The notes: generated from the sequence alone by a model not told the origin. 64,000 nt of DNA from Agromyces bauzanensis (GCF_014645655.1 NZ_BMMD01000001.1:152229-216228), one strand, 5' to 3'; shown: positions 8,725-17,355, counted from the first letter of the stretch. Numbers and translations are program-made.

Positions 8725-9588
8725 ATGACCGATCACTCGTCACGACAGGCCGAGGATCGCCCAATCCTGCCGGACGAGCGTTCCGGCGTGCTGCTGCCCG
8801 ACAATCTCGAACGCTATGCCGCGAACTGGATCGCCCCGGCCGCGGAGGTCGACGCCGTAGTCGATCAGTTCTGGCACGTCTCCTGGGCGTTCCCTGACGG
8901 CGAGAGCGCCGATCAGCGGATCATCGATCTGCCCGCCGTTACGGTGACCATCGAGGACGGCGACACGCCCGCCCCGCTGGTCGTGACCGGCGTGCAGACC
9001 GGCGCCTGGCGGCGCATGATCCACGGCCGAGGGCGGGTGTTCGCGATCCGCCTGCGACCGGCTGGGCTTGCGATCGTCAGCGACCTCGCTCCCTCATCAG
9101 TAAGGGACGCGACGATCCCAGTGACCCCTTCGCTCGATGCGCGCCTGTACGAGTTCATGCGGGAGGTCGCGACCACGCCGACCCCTGCCGAGCGCGCCCG
9201 CTCCGCCGAGCGAGTAGTCGCCGGCCTGCTGATCGAGCAGCCGGTATCGGAGAAAGGACTGCTCGCGAATGCGGTGCTCGATGAGCTTCGCGCCCGTGTC
9301 CGCCACCGGACGGGGACAACGCTCCCGCAGCACTTCGGCGTCAGCGAGCGCACCGTCGAGCGCGCGCTCATGGACACGGTCGGGCACGGCCCGAAATGGA
9401 TCAGCCGACGCATCCGACTTCAGGAAGTCGCACTCGCTCTCGCAACAAGACCCGATGCAAGCCTCGCAGCCATCGCCGCCGAACTCGGCTACGCCGACCA
9501 GTCCCACCTTACGGCCGACTTCCGGGCCGTCGCCGGGATCACACCAGGCGGCTATCGTCGGCGTCTGACGGAACTTCGCGCACGGTGA
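8725..9588 (+). CDS. AraC family transcriptional regulator
   Basis: A 287-residue regulator. The N-terminal ~150 residues resemble the DUF6597-type sensing domain (ERYAANWIAPAAEVDAVVDQFW). The C-terminal ~100 residues carry two helix-turn-helix units, with FGVSERTVERALMDTVGHGPK and the second-helix signature IAAELGYADQSHLTADFRAVAGITPGGYR split over the last 50 residues. The ligand is unknown. The adjacent divergent DUF6157 gene is the most likely target. No shift or stop is seen; the gene appears intact. Confidence 0.88.
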   Translation: MTDHSSRQAEDRPILPDERSGVLLPDNLERYAANWIAPAAEVDAVVDQFWHVSWAFPDGESADQRIIDLPAVTVTIEDGDTPAPLVVTGVQTGAWRRMIHGRGRVFAIRLRPAGLAIVSDLAPSSVRDATIPVTPSLDARLYEFMREVATTPTPAERARSAERVVAGLLIEQPVSEKGLLANAVLDELRARVRHRTGTTLPQHFGVSERTVERALMDTVGHGPKWISRRIRLQEVALALATRPDASLAAIAAELGYADQSHLTADFRAVAGITPGGYRRRLTELRAR

Positions 9589-9667
9589 CATCCTCAGGCG
9601 TCCACGCGAGCGGCGGCGAGTCGCCCGACGAAAACCAGCCCGCTCCTGGCTCGGGCCCACGTTGGCG

Positions 9668-10018
9668 CTACTCTGAGGCCGCGTCAGTCGACTGGTCGAT
9701 GACCTGGATCGTGGCCCCGCCCGGTTCGCGGTAGGTCACTTGGAAGCCGCCGGGAATCGCGGCCGGTTCCTCGACCACGACCAGGGCGCCCGGACGGTTG
9801 GCGTGGAACGTGGCGACGGACTCGACCACGAAGATCGGGCCGACCGGCGCAGTCGGGTCATTCGCGTCGAGCATGATCTGAACCTCACAGCCGGGCAGGG
9901 CCAATGCGACGGTGGTGTCGCCCTCACGCCACAACTCTGTGAAACCGAGCCCGTCGCGATAAAGGGCCAGCGAGGCGCCGAGGTCGGCGGTCGGGACGAA
10001 CAAGAACTCGAGCTTCAT
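9668..10018 (-). CDS. VOC-superfamily (glyoxalase/bleomycin-resistance fold) protein
   Basis: A 116-residue single-domain protein. It has the paired beta-alpha-beta-beta-beta layout of the vicinal oxygen chelate fold: MKLEFLFVPTADLGASLALYRDGLGF, EVQIMLDAND, then GGFQVTYREPGG with DQSTD at the end (quoted in short pieces). Members bind antibiotics or act as metal dioxygenases or isomerases; the substrate is unknown. ATG 10018 is supported by GGAAAGGG just upstream. It is divergent from a TetR regulator, with palindromes in the 53-bp gap. Confidence 0.82.
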   Translation of the reverse strand: MKLEFLFVPTADLGASLALYRDGLGFTELWREGDTTVALALPGCEVQIMLDANDPTAPVGPIFVVESVATFHANRPGALVVVEEPAAIPGGFQVTYREPGGATIQVIDQSTDAASE

Positions 10019-10046
10019 GGTGGACCCTTTCCGTGTCGTAACTCGA

Positions 10047-10072
10047 TATGCTGAGAGCATAACGGCATTATG
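10047..10072. promoter_or_regulatory. Overlapping dyads between VOC and TetR genes (candidate TetR operator)
   Basis: Two overlapping inverted repeats lie here. TATGCT-GAG-AGCATA spans 10047-10061. CATAA-CGGCA-TTATG spans 10058-10072 and runs into the GTG start of the TetR gene. A divergent regulator/target pair with dyads in the gap is the classic TetR self-regulation layout. Binding is inferred. Confidence 0.55.
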
Positions 10073-10575
10073 TGACCATGCGCGAGTGGATTCCGATATC
10101 GACTTCCCCGAGGGGCAGGCTCGCTCTGGCCGCAGTGCGGCAGTTCGGCACGCGCTCGTTCGACGAGGTCACGGTCGGCGCGCTCGCGGCTGACGCTGGG
10201 GTGACAACCGGAGCGATCTACCACCACTTCGGCAGCAAGCTCGGCTTGTACGAGTTCGTGCGGGCGGATGTGGAGCGGCGCCTGCTAGACCGGATGGAGG
10301 GAGCGGCCGATGCCGCGGCCGAGCCGACGGCAGGCGTCCGCTCGGCACTGCTCGTCGGCTTCGACTTCGCGGTGCGCGAAGGCTTCCCACGGCTGCTCGG
10401 CACCCCACCCGCCGGGGCGGAGCGCGACCGGCTTACCGAACTGCTCGCCGCGCACAGCACGTCCCCGCTGCTCGGCCGTGTCTTGGCAGCCGCCTGGCGG
10501 GAGGCTCTCGCCGCGGTCGCCGACGGGGCCGACTCCGCGCAGGCCCGTGCCGCGCTGGCAGCGATCGGACCCTGA
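10072..10575 (+). CDS. TetR family transcriptional regulator
   Basis: A 167-residue repressor. The N-terminal DNA-binding domain is clear at about residues 15-60: ALAAVRQFGTRSFDEVTVGALAA, then the recognition helix AGVTTGAIYHHFGSKLGLYEFV. The C-terminal ligand-binding part is alanine-rich and somewhat short for the family. The start is GTG 10072. The divergent VOC gene 53 bp away is the probable target, giving a small ligand-responsive module. It lies in the accessory block, followed by an IS3 transposase remnant. Confidence 0.85.
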   Translation: MTMREWIPISTSPRGRLALAAVRQFGTRSFDEVTVGALAADAGVTTGAIYHHFGSKLGLYEFVRADVERRLLDRMEGAADAAAEPTAGVRSALLVGFDFAVREGFPRLLGTPPAGAERDRLTELLAAHSTSPLLGRVLAAAWREALAAVADGADSAQARAALAAIGP

Positions 10576-10752
10576 CAGAGCCGCTGCGTGGCTGGAGCCA
10601 ACGACACCGAAGCACTCCATGTGATTCACAGCCTCCGGTGCGCCGCCGCACACCTCGATACCTCGCTTGACACCCACATCTGGTATTTCAGTCAGGAAGA
10701 GTGTCGCTCGGAGCTTCTCGTGCGTACGCCGCGTATCCTGCGAGCATCCGGC

Positions 10753-10953
10753 AATGCCGCGATGGAAGGCTCCTCACTCCTGCAGAAGAACGTCCCGAAC
10801 CAGCACTCCTGGGCCACCCGCAAGCAACTCAGGCTCGCGATCGTGCACTGGATCGAGGCCCGCTACCATAGCCGCCGCCGACAACGCCGACTCAGGAAGT
10901 TGACCCCCATCGAGTTCGAGACCATCATGAAGGACGCCGTCACATGGGCGGCA
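10753..10953 (+). pseudogene. IS3-family transposase, C-terminal remnant
   Basis: About 67 codons read AAMEGSSLLQKNVPNQ, WATRKQLRLAIVHWIE and RRRQRRLRKLTPIEFE. This matches the end of the IS3 OrfB (DDE) catalytic domain, where the DDE glutamate lies just before SLLQKN and the LTPxEFE motif closes the protein. The rest of the transposase and any terminal inverted repeats are absent. It marks past insertion-sequence activity in the accessory block. Confidence 0.75.
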
Positions 10954-11051
10954 GACGGAACCGAGTCAACCAAAGCCTCAGCATTCCCGCCCGCCGAGAA
11001 GCGCGACCAGGGTCTGGGCGCGGCGACCGCCTGAGCGCTTCCCCGAGCCCG

Positions 11052-12251
11052 TCAGGCCCGCGTCAGCACGAGCGAGACGTTGTGGCCGCCGAATCCGAAC
11101 GCGTTGACGAGCGCCGCCGGGAAGTCGCCCTCGCGCGTGCTCCGGATGACATCGACCTCGATCTCCGGGTCGAGCTCGTCCGCGTTGATCGTCCCGGGTA
11201 CCCGGCCGTCGCGCAGCGCCTGCGCCGCGACCATGGCACCGAGTGCGCCGGATGCCCCGAGCAGGTGGCCGACCATCGACTTCGTCGAGGTGACCGTCGT
11301 GCGGCCCAGCGCCGCCGCGATGGCGCGACTCTCGTTCGCGTCGCCGAGCGGGGTCGAGGTTGCGTGCGCGTGCACGAACGCGATGTCGTCGGGGGCCAGC
11401 CCGGCCGAACGCAGCGCGAGCGACATCGTGCGCGCCTGGTTCTCCGGGTCGGCGGCCACGATGTCGAATGCGTCGGAGGTGAGCGCGGCTCCCTCCAGGA
11501 AGGCATGGATGGGGACGCCCCGCGCCCGGGCATGGTCCTCCCGTTCGAGCACGAGCACCCCGGCGCCCTCGCCGAGCACGAAGCCGTCGCGGCCGACGGC
11601 GAACGGGCGGGAGGCCGCCGTCGGATCGTCGTTGCGCGTGGAGAGGGCGCCGGTCTGCGCGAGCGCGGCAAGGGTGAGATCGGTCACGCACGCCTCGGCG
11701 CCGCCCGCGAGCACGAGGTCGGCGTCTCCCGCCAGGATCATCTGCCTCGCCATCAGGATGGCCTCGGAGCCGGACGCGCAGGCGCTCACGGGCGCGCGCG
11801 CGCCGGCCCGCGCGCCGACGGCCATGGAGAGCCATGCCGCCGCGCCGTTGCCCATCATCATCGTCACGGTGTGCGGCGAGACCCGGCGCGGACCGGCATC
11901 CCTGAGACGCGCGGACTGCTCGAGCATGCTCGTCAGGCCGCCGATCGCCGAGCCGATCACGACGGCGACACGATCACGGTCCGCCTCCGGACTTCCCGCG
12001 TGCCGCCAGGCCTCGCGCCCCGCGAGGATCGCGAACTGCTCGACCCGGTCCATGCGACGCTGCTCGCGCACGGTGAGCCCGGCCAACGCCTCGGCGCCGA
12101 CGGTCGCCGCCAGCCGCACCGGCAACTGCTCCGCCCACGGCTCGTCGAGCTCCGTCACCCCCGACCGTCCATCGAGGAGTGCGGCCCACGTGGACGCGGC
12201 ATCGCCGCCGACTGGGGTGACCGCGCCGAAGCCGGTGATCGCGACTCGCAT
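11052..12251 (-). CDS. Beta-ketoacyl-ACP synthase II (FabF-like ketosynthase)
   Basis: A 399-residue condensing enzyme with intact Cys-His-His chemistry: Cys in PVSACASGSEA, His in HAHATSTPLGD, Lys in TSTKSMVGHLLGASG and the final His in AFGFGGHN. KAS II enzymes elongate acyl chains on an acyl carrier protein using malonyl-ACP. Its place beside a KAS III, an acyl ligase and an MDR reductase, not beside fabD/acpP, points to a specialised pathway. TAGGGT (minus strand, 12258-12263) lies six bases before the ATG, so a leaderless mRNA is likely. It is divergent from the MDR reductase gene. Confidence 0.88.
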   Translation of the reverse strand: MRVAITGFGAVTPVGGDAASTWAALLDGRSGVTELDEPWAEQLPVRLAATVGAEALAGLTVREQRRMDRVEQFAILAGREAWRHAGSPEADRDRVAVVIGSAIGGLTSMLEQSARLRDAGPRRVSPHTVTMMMGNGAAAWLSMAVGARAGARAPVSACASGSEAILMARQMILAGDADLVLAGGAEACVTDLTLAALAQTGALSTRNDDPTAASRPFAVGRDGFVLGEGAGVLVLEREDHARARGVPIHAFLEGAALTSDAFDIVAADPENQARTMSLALRSAGLAPDDIAFVHAHATSTPLGDANESRAIAAALGRTTVTSTKSMVGHLLGASGALGAMVAAQALRDGRVPGTINADELDPEIEVDVIRSTREGDFPAALVNAFGFGGHNVSLVLTRA

Positions 12252-12257
12252 ACAATC

Positions 12258-12263
12258 ACCCTA
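12258..12263 (-). promoter_or_regulatory. -10 hexamer TAGGGT, leaderless start of the ketosynthase gene
   Basis: On the minus strand TAGGGT is followed by GATTGT and the ATG at 12251. Spacing is the same as at several other genes in the window. Inferred. Confidence 0.45.
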
Positions 12264-12318
12264 TGCGGTGGCAGACCGGGAAGGTTCGTCCGGCCCCGCA
12301 CGGCGAGGGAGGAGCGGG

Positions 12319-13305
12319 ATGCGCGCGTTCGTCGTCAACCGACTCGACGGCCCCGACGCGATCCACGTCGGCGACGTGCTCGAGCCGGCCGGCAGCCACG
12401 GGCGGGCGGGCGGGCTGCGGGTGCTCGTCGACGTTCGTGCGGCTGGTCTGTCCCCGATCGACGTGCTCCAGTCGCGCGGCGCCTACCAGTACGGCGCGCC
12501 GCCGCCCTACACGCCCGGGAGCGAGGCCGCCGGGGTGGTTCGGGAGGCGGATCCGGCCTCCGGATTCGCCCCGGGTGACCGGGTCGCCGGCATCGTCTTC
12601 TGGGGTGCGCTCGCCGAGCGCTGTCTCGTCGCTCCCGAGTACACGATCCGCCTGCCCGACTCGGTGTCGTTCGCCGAGGGCGCCGCCGTGTACCTCAACT
12701 ACTCGACCGCCTGGTACGCCTACCATCGCGCCGCAGTCCAGCCCGGGCAGACCGTTCTCGTCCACGGCGCCGCCGGCGGCGTCGGTGCCGCGGCGCTCGA
12801 CCTCGCAGCGCAGTTCGGCGCGCGTGCCATCGCCGTGGTCTCCAGTGACGCGAAGGCGGCTTTCGCCGAGCGGGCCGGCGCGTGGGCGGTCGTCCGCAGC
12901 GATAGCGCGTGGCTCGAGCGGGTGCGCGAACTCACCGGCGGGCGCGGCGTCGACGCGGTGCTCGATCCGGTCGGCGGCGACCGATTCACCGACTCCCTGC
13001 GTGCGCTGCGGATCGGCGGCACCCTCGTCGTGATCGGATTCGTCGGCGGAGGCATCCCCGAGGTTCGCGTGAACCGCCTGCTGCTGCGCAACCTCACGAT
13101 CACCGGCATCTCGGCGGACACCATGGACCGGGAGCATCCGGGCACGCTCGTCATGGTCCGCGACGCCGTCCAGCGGCTCCTCGACACGGGGATGCTCCAC
13201 CCGCACGTGGGGGCGAGGCTCCCGTTCGATCGCGCCGCCGACGCGGTACGGCTCGTCGAGCGCGGCACGACGATCGGCAAGGTGGTCGTGGACGTCTCGA
13301 CCTGA
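12319..13305 (+). CDS. Zinc-independent MDR oxidoreductase (quinone reductase-like)
   Basis: A 328-residue member of the medium-chain dehydrogenase/reductase superfamily. The GroES-like N domain carries AAGLSPIDVLQSRGAY; the Rossmann part has VLVHGAAGGVGAAALDLAAQFGARAIAV, the NADPH-binding fingerprint. The catalytic-zinc Cys/His and structural four-Cys loop are absent, as in quinone oxidoreductases, enoyl reductases and crotonyl-CoA reductase relatives. ATG 12319 follows GGGAGGAG closely. In this neighbourhood it may reduce an enoyl intermediate made by the two ketosynthases; that is inference. Its stop is six bases from the stop of the convergent ligase gene. Confidence 0.88.
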   Translation: MRAFVVNRLDGPDAIHVGDVLEPAGSHGRAGGLRVLVDVRAAGLSPIDVLQSRGAYQYGAPPPYTPGSEAAGVVREADPASGFAPGDRVAGIVFWGALAERCLVAPEYTIRLPDSVSFAEGAAVYLNYSTAWYAYHRAAVQPGQTVLVHGAAGGVGAAALDLAAQFGARAIAVVSSDAKAAFAERAGAWAVVRSDSAWLERVRELTGGRGVDAVLDPVGGDRFTDSLRALRIGGTLVVIGFVGGGIPEVRVNRLLLRNLTITGISADTMDREHPGTLVMVRDAVQRLLDTGMLHPHVGARLPFDRAADAVRLVERGTTIGKVVVDVST

Positions 13306-13311
13306 GCCGGA

Positions 13312-15003
13312 TCAGGCCCGGATGACGCCCTCCACCGTGAGCTTCTCCGCGATCACCTCGCGCAGCACGTTCTTGCGGACCTTGCCGACGGCGGTCATGG
13401 GCAGAGCGTCCACGATCTCCAGACGTTCGGGCAGCTTCTGCACCGCGACACGTCGCTCGAGCAGGAAGCCGGTCACCACTTCGAGCGTCAGATCGTGGCC
13501 CTCGTTCACGACGATGAATGCGCACGCCTTCTCGCCCACCCGCGGGTCCGGCATCGCGACGACCGCGATCGCGCGGATCCCCGGGTGGCCGCTGAGCAGA
13601 TCCTCGACCTCGCGAGCGCTGATGTTCAGACCGCCGCGGATGATGATGTCCTTCACACGGCCGCTCACCCGCGCGTATCCGGCCTCGTCGACGTAGCCGA
13701 GGTCGCCGGACTTCGAGAACCCGTCGGGCGTGTAGGTGAGTTCGGTCTCAGCGGGCTCCCGGTAGTAGCCGAGCATGAGCGAGGGACCACGGAACGCGAG
13801 GTCCCCTTCCTCGCCGATCGGCACTTCGGTGTCGTCGGGGCCGACGACCTTCAGGACCCCGCCCGGAACGACGCGGCCGTCCGAGGTCACCGAGCGCTCG
13901 GGCGCATCGTCCGGCCCGCACATCGTCGTGGCGAAGTTCTCGGAGCGCCCGTACAGGCTCAGGACCGAGATCGTCGGGAACAACGCGCGCGCGGCTTGCA
14001 CGACCGGGCCGGGGATCGGCGCGCCCGCACAGACCCAGTAGCGCATGGTCGAGACGTCGTGCCGACCCTCCTGATAGGCCTCCATCGCCGTGCTCAGGAA
14101 GGTCGTCGCGGTGAAGGTGAACGTGCAGCCGTACCGTTCGATGCGCTGCAGCCCCTCCTCGGCGTTCCACTCCGGCTGGAAATGGGTCCCGGCGCCCGCG
14201 ATCAGCGGCAAGACGATCCCGGTCTCCAGACCCGTCGAGTGCGCCACCGGCGACGGGTTGAAGGCGACGTCGTCCGGGGTGATCCCGAGCAGGTCGATGA
14301 TCCCTCTCGCGGCCGCGTGCATCGTGTTGAACGTGTGATAGCACCCCTTCGGGCGGGAGGTCGTGCCGGAGGTGTAGACGAGGAGGAATCCATCGTCGGC
14401 CGTCGCCGTGCCACCGAGCGCCGCATCCAGCTCTCCGACGTCGCCGTCGGCGAACAAGGTGTCGAACGCGATGAAGTCGTCCGCAAGCACGGGGTCGTCC
14501 GAACGCACGAGCACGATATCGCGCAGCGCCGGCGCGCTCGGAAGCAGCTCCTGATACAGCGCGCCGTAGGCGAACTTGTGGAAGAACGCCGGGCCGATCA
14601 CGACGACCGCCTCCGAGTGGCGCAGGATGTAGCCGACCTCCTCCTGCCGGAAGATCGGCATGATCGGCACGAGGACCGCGCCGAGGCGGGACAAGGCGAG
14701 CATGATCGTCGCGAACTCGACCCAGTTGGGCAGCTGCACAGCGACGCGGTCACCACGTTCGACGCCAAGCGACCTCAGGCCGGTCGCGAGTCGCACGACG
14801 TCGTCGCGGAGACTGCCGTAGGTGGCCGTCGATGTGCCGTCCGAGACGAACACGCGCTCCGGATGCTGCGCCGCCCCCGCATCCAGGAAGTCGTACAGTA
14901 CGCGGTCCTGCCACCATCCCTCCGCGTAGTACCTGTCACGATCTGCCGCAGTGTGCGGACCCAGGTCATGCGGCTGAGCGGTCTGACTGGTGTTCATGGT
15001 CAT
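13312..15003 (-). CDS. AMP-forming acyl/aryl-acid ligase (ANL superfamily)
   Basis: A 563-residue adenylating enzyme that activates a carboxylic acid with ATP, usually forming a CoA or carrier-protein thioester. Motifs are complete: the P-loop YTSGTTSRPKG, AGAPIPGP, YGRSE (A5), SGDLGYVDEAGYARVSGR (A7-A8), IIRGGLNISAREVE and the A10 lysine in MTAVGKVRKN. The C-terminal layout resembles aryl-acid and cyclohexanecarboxylate-type ligases more than FadD; the substrate is unknown. ATG 15003 has GAGGGAGG about ten bases upstream. It follows the KAS III gene on the same strand after 95 bp, so the two probably form an operon. Confidence 0.9.
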   Translation of the reverse strand: MTMNTSQTAQPHDLGPHTAADRDRYYAEGWWQDRVLYDFLDAGAAQHPERVFVSDGTSTATYGSLRDDVVRLATGLRSLGVERGDRVAVQLPNWVEFATIMLALSRLGAVLVPIMPIFRQEEVGYILRHSEAVVVIGPAFFHKFAYGALYQELLPSAPALRDIVLVRSDDPVLADDFIAFDTLFADGDVGELDAALGGTATADDGFLLVYTSGTTSRPKGCYHTFNTMHAAARGIIDLLGITPDDVAFNPSPVAHSTGLETGIVLPLIAGAGTHFQPEWNAEEGLQRIERYGCTFTFTATTFLSTAMEAYQEGRHDVSTMRYWVCAGAPIPGPVVQAARALFPTISVLSLYGRSENFATTMCGPDDAPERSVTSDGRVVPGGVLKVVGPDDTEVPIGEEGDLAFRGPSLMLGYYREPAETELTYTPDGFSKSGDLGYVDEAGYARVSGRVKDIIIRGGLNISAREVEDLLSGHPGIRAIAVVAMPDPRVGEKACAFIVVNEGHDLTLEVVTGFLLERRVAVQKLPERLEIVDALPMTAVGKVRKNVLREVIAEKLTVEGVIRA

Positions 15004-15098
15004 GAGTACGTGCCCTCCCTCGGTTGCGGTGGTGTAGTTGCTATACCTCGCTCTGCGTGGTGTTCGGGAGTGGTTCCCGACCTCGAAATGCTACGCCT

Positions 15099-16139
15099 CT
15101 AGCGCGATTCGCCGTCTCCGCCGACCGACTCCGGCAGCTCCACGACTTGGGCGGCGTAGCACAGCCCCGCTCCGAACCCGAACTGCAATGCCAGCTGCCC
15201 GCCCCGTGCGGCGCCTTCGCGCAGCAGCCGCTCCATCGCGAGTGGCACCGAGGCGGCGGAGGTGTTCCCGGTGTCGATGACATCCCGCGCGATGACGACG
15301 TCGTCGCGCAGTCCGAGCGCGGCGGTCACCGACTCGATGATGCGCAGGTTCGCCTGGTGCGGGATGAACACGTCGATGTCCTCCGGGCGCACCCCGGCGG
15401 CCTCAATCGCCTGCGCGGCGAACTGCGGCACGACCGAGGTCGCCCAGCGGAAGACGCTGGGCCCCTCCTGCCGGGCCGTCGGCCATTCGACAGGCTCGTC
15501 GCCCGCGTACTTGTAGTCGAGCCAGGAGTGCGTGACCGTGATCGCATCCGCATGCGTCCCGTCGGAGCCCCACACCGTCGGCCCGATGCGAGGCACATCG
15601 GACGGCCCGAGGACGACCGCCCCGCCGCCGTCGCCGATGATGAACGAGATCGTGCGGTCCGTCGGGTCGCTGAAGTCCGAGAGCTTCTCCGCGCCGATCA
15701 CGAGCACGTGCCGCGCAAGGCCGGTTCGGATCATCGCGTCCGCCTGACCGATGCCATAGCAGAATCCTGCACAACCGGCGTTGACATCGTAGGCCGCGGC
15801 CGACGGCGACGCTCCGAGCCGTGCGGCGACGACGGGCGCCATTCCAGGTGTCGGCTGCAGCCACGAAGTCGTGGCCACGATGACCGCGTCGATGTCATCG
15901 GGATCGACCGCGGCGGCTTCGAGCGCCGCGGCGCCGGCCTGTTCGGCGAGATCCTGCACGAGCACGTCGCGCGGGGCGCGGCGCCGCGTGACGATGCCGG
16001 TTCGGCGTCGGATCCACTCGTCTGAGCTGCGGAGCGGCTCCGCGAGCTCGTCGTTGGTGACGACGAGACTGCCGCGGGCACCTCCGACTCCGAGGATGCG
16101 CGAATATCCGGACGGGGTGGTGGTTCGCAATCGGGTCAT
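15099..16139 (-). CDS. Beta-ketoacyl-ACP synthase III (FabH-like)
   Basis: A 346-residue initiating ketosynthase. The thiolase-fold signatures are SDEWIRRRTGI near residue 40, the nucleophile Cys in DVNAGCAGFCYG (~121), His in FIPHQANLRI and Asn in DTGNTSAAS, so the Cys-His-Asn triad is intact. FabH condenses an acyl-CoA primer with malonyl-ACP. Here it probably works with the downstream ligase and the KAS II. TAGAGT lies eight bases before the ATG. No malonyl transferase, ketoreductase, dehydratase or carrier protein is near, so it must borrow these from primary fatty acid synthesis if active. Confidence 0.88.
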   Translation of the reverse strand: MTRLRTTTPSGYSRILGVGGARGSLVVTNDELAEPLRSSDEWIRRRTGIVTRRRAPRDVLVQDLAEQAGAAALEAAAVDPDDIDAVIVATTSWLQPTPGMAPVVAARLGASPSAAAYDVNAGCAGFCYGIGQADAMIRTGLARHVLVIGAEKLSDFSDPTDRTISFIIGDGGGAVVLGPSDVPRIGPTVWGSDGTHADAITVTHSWLDYKYAGDEPVEWPTARQEGPSVFRWATSVVPQFAAQAIEAAGVRPEDIDVFIPHQANLRIIESVTAALGLRDDVVIARDVIDTGNTSAASVPLAMERLLREGAARGGQLALQFGFGAGLCYAAQVVELPESVGGDGESR

Positions 16140-16491
16140 CGCTCAATACTCTAACTTGCGGGGAGCTGTCTGCACACCGGCTGTGAGGATCTCGCGAGCC
16201 GTGCTCCCGTCGCGTGGGGGTCGGCAGCGTCGCGCGTCGAGCGGGCGGCGGTTCTTCCTCGGATTCGAAGTAGTTCGGCTCCACGATCAGCCGCTCGTCC
16301 CGCGGCAGCCGCAGGGCCGTTGCCTGCGACACCCGGTGCCCGTCGTGACGGGCCACAGGAGATCGCCGACTTCCTCGAGGTCGATGGTCCGATCGAGAAC
16401 CTGGCCGACGCCCTCGATGACGTGCAGTCGCCGCTGTCGCGACGCCGCGACCCGTGGCTCACCGCTCTCGTCGCGGTACGTGCCGACGCCG
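16140..16491. other. Gene-free stretch with possible decayed coding sequence
   Basis: No convincing start-to-stop gene. A minus-strand frame gives LRLPRDERLIVEPNYFESEE around 16245-16310 and another gives HVIEGVGQVLDRTIDLEEVG around 16350-16420. Both look like protein, but they are in different frames and without a usable start. I do not recognise the family. Confidence 0.4.
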
Positions 16492-16976
16492 ATGTCGATC
16501 GGCGCGATCTACGTCGTGTTCACGCCGGAGAGCTCCAATACCGTGCAGTTCGAGTTCACCACGACCGACCTCGGCTACTTCGCCGACATCAGGCAGGACA
16601 CCGAACTCGCGGTGCGCACCCTGCGTGTCACGTCGGACGGTTCGGGCGACGGTGTGGGCGACGATGCCCGGCAGCCGAGGTCGCAGACCCGAGTGCGCGA
16701 CGGCGCCAGGCGAACGACGTCGCCGACCGCGATCGTGCTCATCGCGCTCGGCATCGTGTTCGCCCTGCTGGGCGTCGCCTCGATCGTGCACCTCTACGTG
16801 CTCGGCGTGCGCGGGGTTGAGCTTCAGGGGAACTACCCTTTCATCCGCGACGGTGAGGTCGACATCGCGCTGCCCGGTGTGCTGCTGCTGCTCGGCATGG
16901 TGCCGCTCTTCATCGGCGAGCTGCTGCGCCGCGCGACGTGGACCGCCGAGCACCAGAGAGGGCGTGTACGGCTTCG
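16492..16976 (+). pseudogene. Membrane protein fragment, probably frameshifted
   Basis: From ATG 16492 the frame reads YVVFTPESSNTVQFEF and then two strong hydrophobic segments, AIVLIALGIVFALLGVASIV and IALPGVLLLLGMVPLFIGEL. Just after WTAEHQ (~16965) the frame loses character. A different frame continues with a third hydrophobic segment, GVYGFVAAVVVMLMSLL, which runs into the antisense gene at 17003. No stop closes either frame before that gene. I read it as a truncated, frameshifted membrane protein of unknown family. It could instead be an intact gene with a misread base. Confidence 0.4.
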
Positions 16977-17002
16977 TCGCTGCAGTCGTCGTCATGCTGA
17001 TG

Positions 17003-17353
17003 TCACTGCTGAAGCGCGCGGTGGTCGCCGGTGTCGCGGCGCGCCGCCTCGCCGCCCCCGCCCCGCGGACGTGCGAGCCGCTCGAAGAGCTCCGCGTCGC
17101 CGCGCTCGCGGCGCGGGCCGATCACGAGGGCGGCCGCCGCGGACGCCAGGCCGGCGGCCACGAGCGAGACCGCCCAGATCCAGCCGCCGTCCCACGGCCA
17201 GCCGAGCCACGTGAGCCCGACCCACACGACGGCGGCGACCCCGGTGCCGATCGCCGGCACGAGGGCGCTGCCGTACGTGTGCCGACGGGGGAGCGCGTAC
17301 CGTGCGGCGAGGCCGAGGATCGCCCCGCCGAGCGCGACGAACAGGAGCTCCAT
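17003..17353 (-). CDS. Small membrane protein of unknown function
   Basis: A 116-residue protein with three hydrophobic segments: LLFVALGGAILGLAARYAL, LVPAIGTGVAAVVWVGLTWLG and WIWAVSLVAAGLASAAAALVIG (first two here abbreviated at the ends). A charged C-terminal tail follows. No domain recognised. Its ATG lies two bases after the stop of the DUF3107 gene on the same strand, so the two are probably translated from one transcript. Confidence 0.7.
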   Translation of the reverse strand: MELLFVALGGAILGLAARYALPRRHTYGSALVPAIGTGVAAVVWVGLTWLGWPWDGGWIWAVSLVAAGLASAAAALVIGPRRERGDAELFERLARPRGGGGEAARRDTGDHRALQQ

Positions 17354-17355
17354 CG

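Noticed and set aside
10588-11034. A 148-residue intact protein
   Set aside because: Only the middle third is recognisable, as the end of an IS3 transposase; the flanks have no coding character and no start signal.
11052-16139. Type II polyketide cluster
   Set aside because: No KS-alpha/KS-beta (chain length factor) pair, no carrier protein, cyclase or ketoreductase. The two ketosynthases are FabF- and FabH-like, each with its own catalytic residues.
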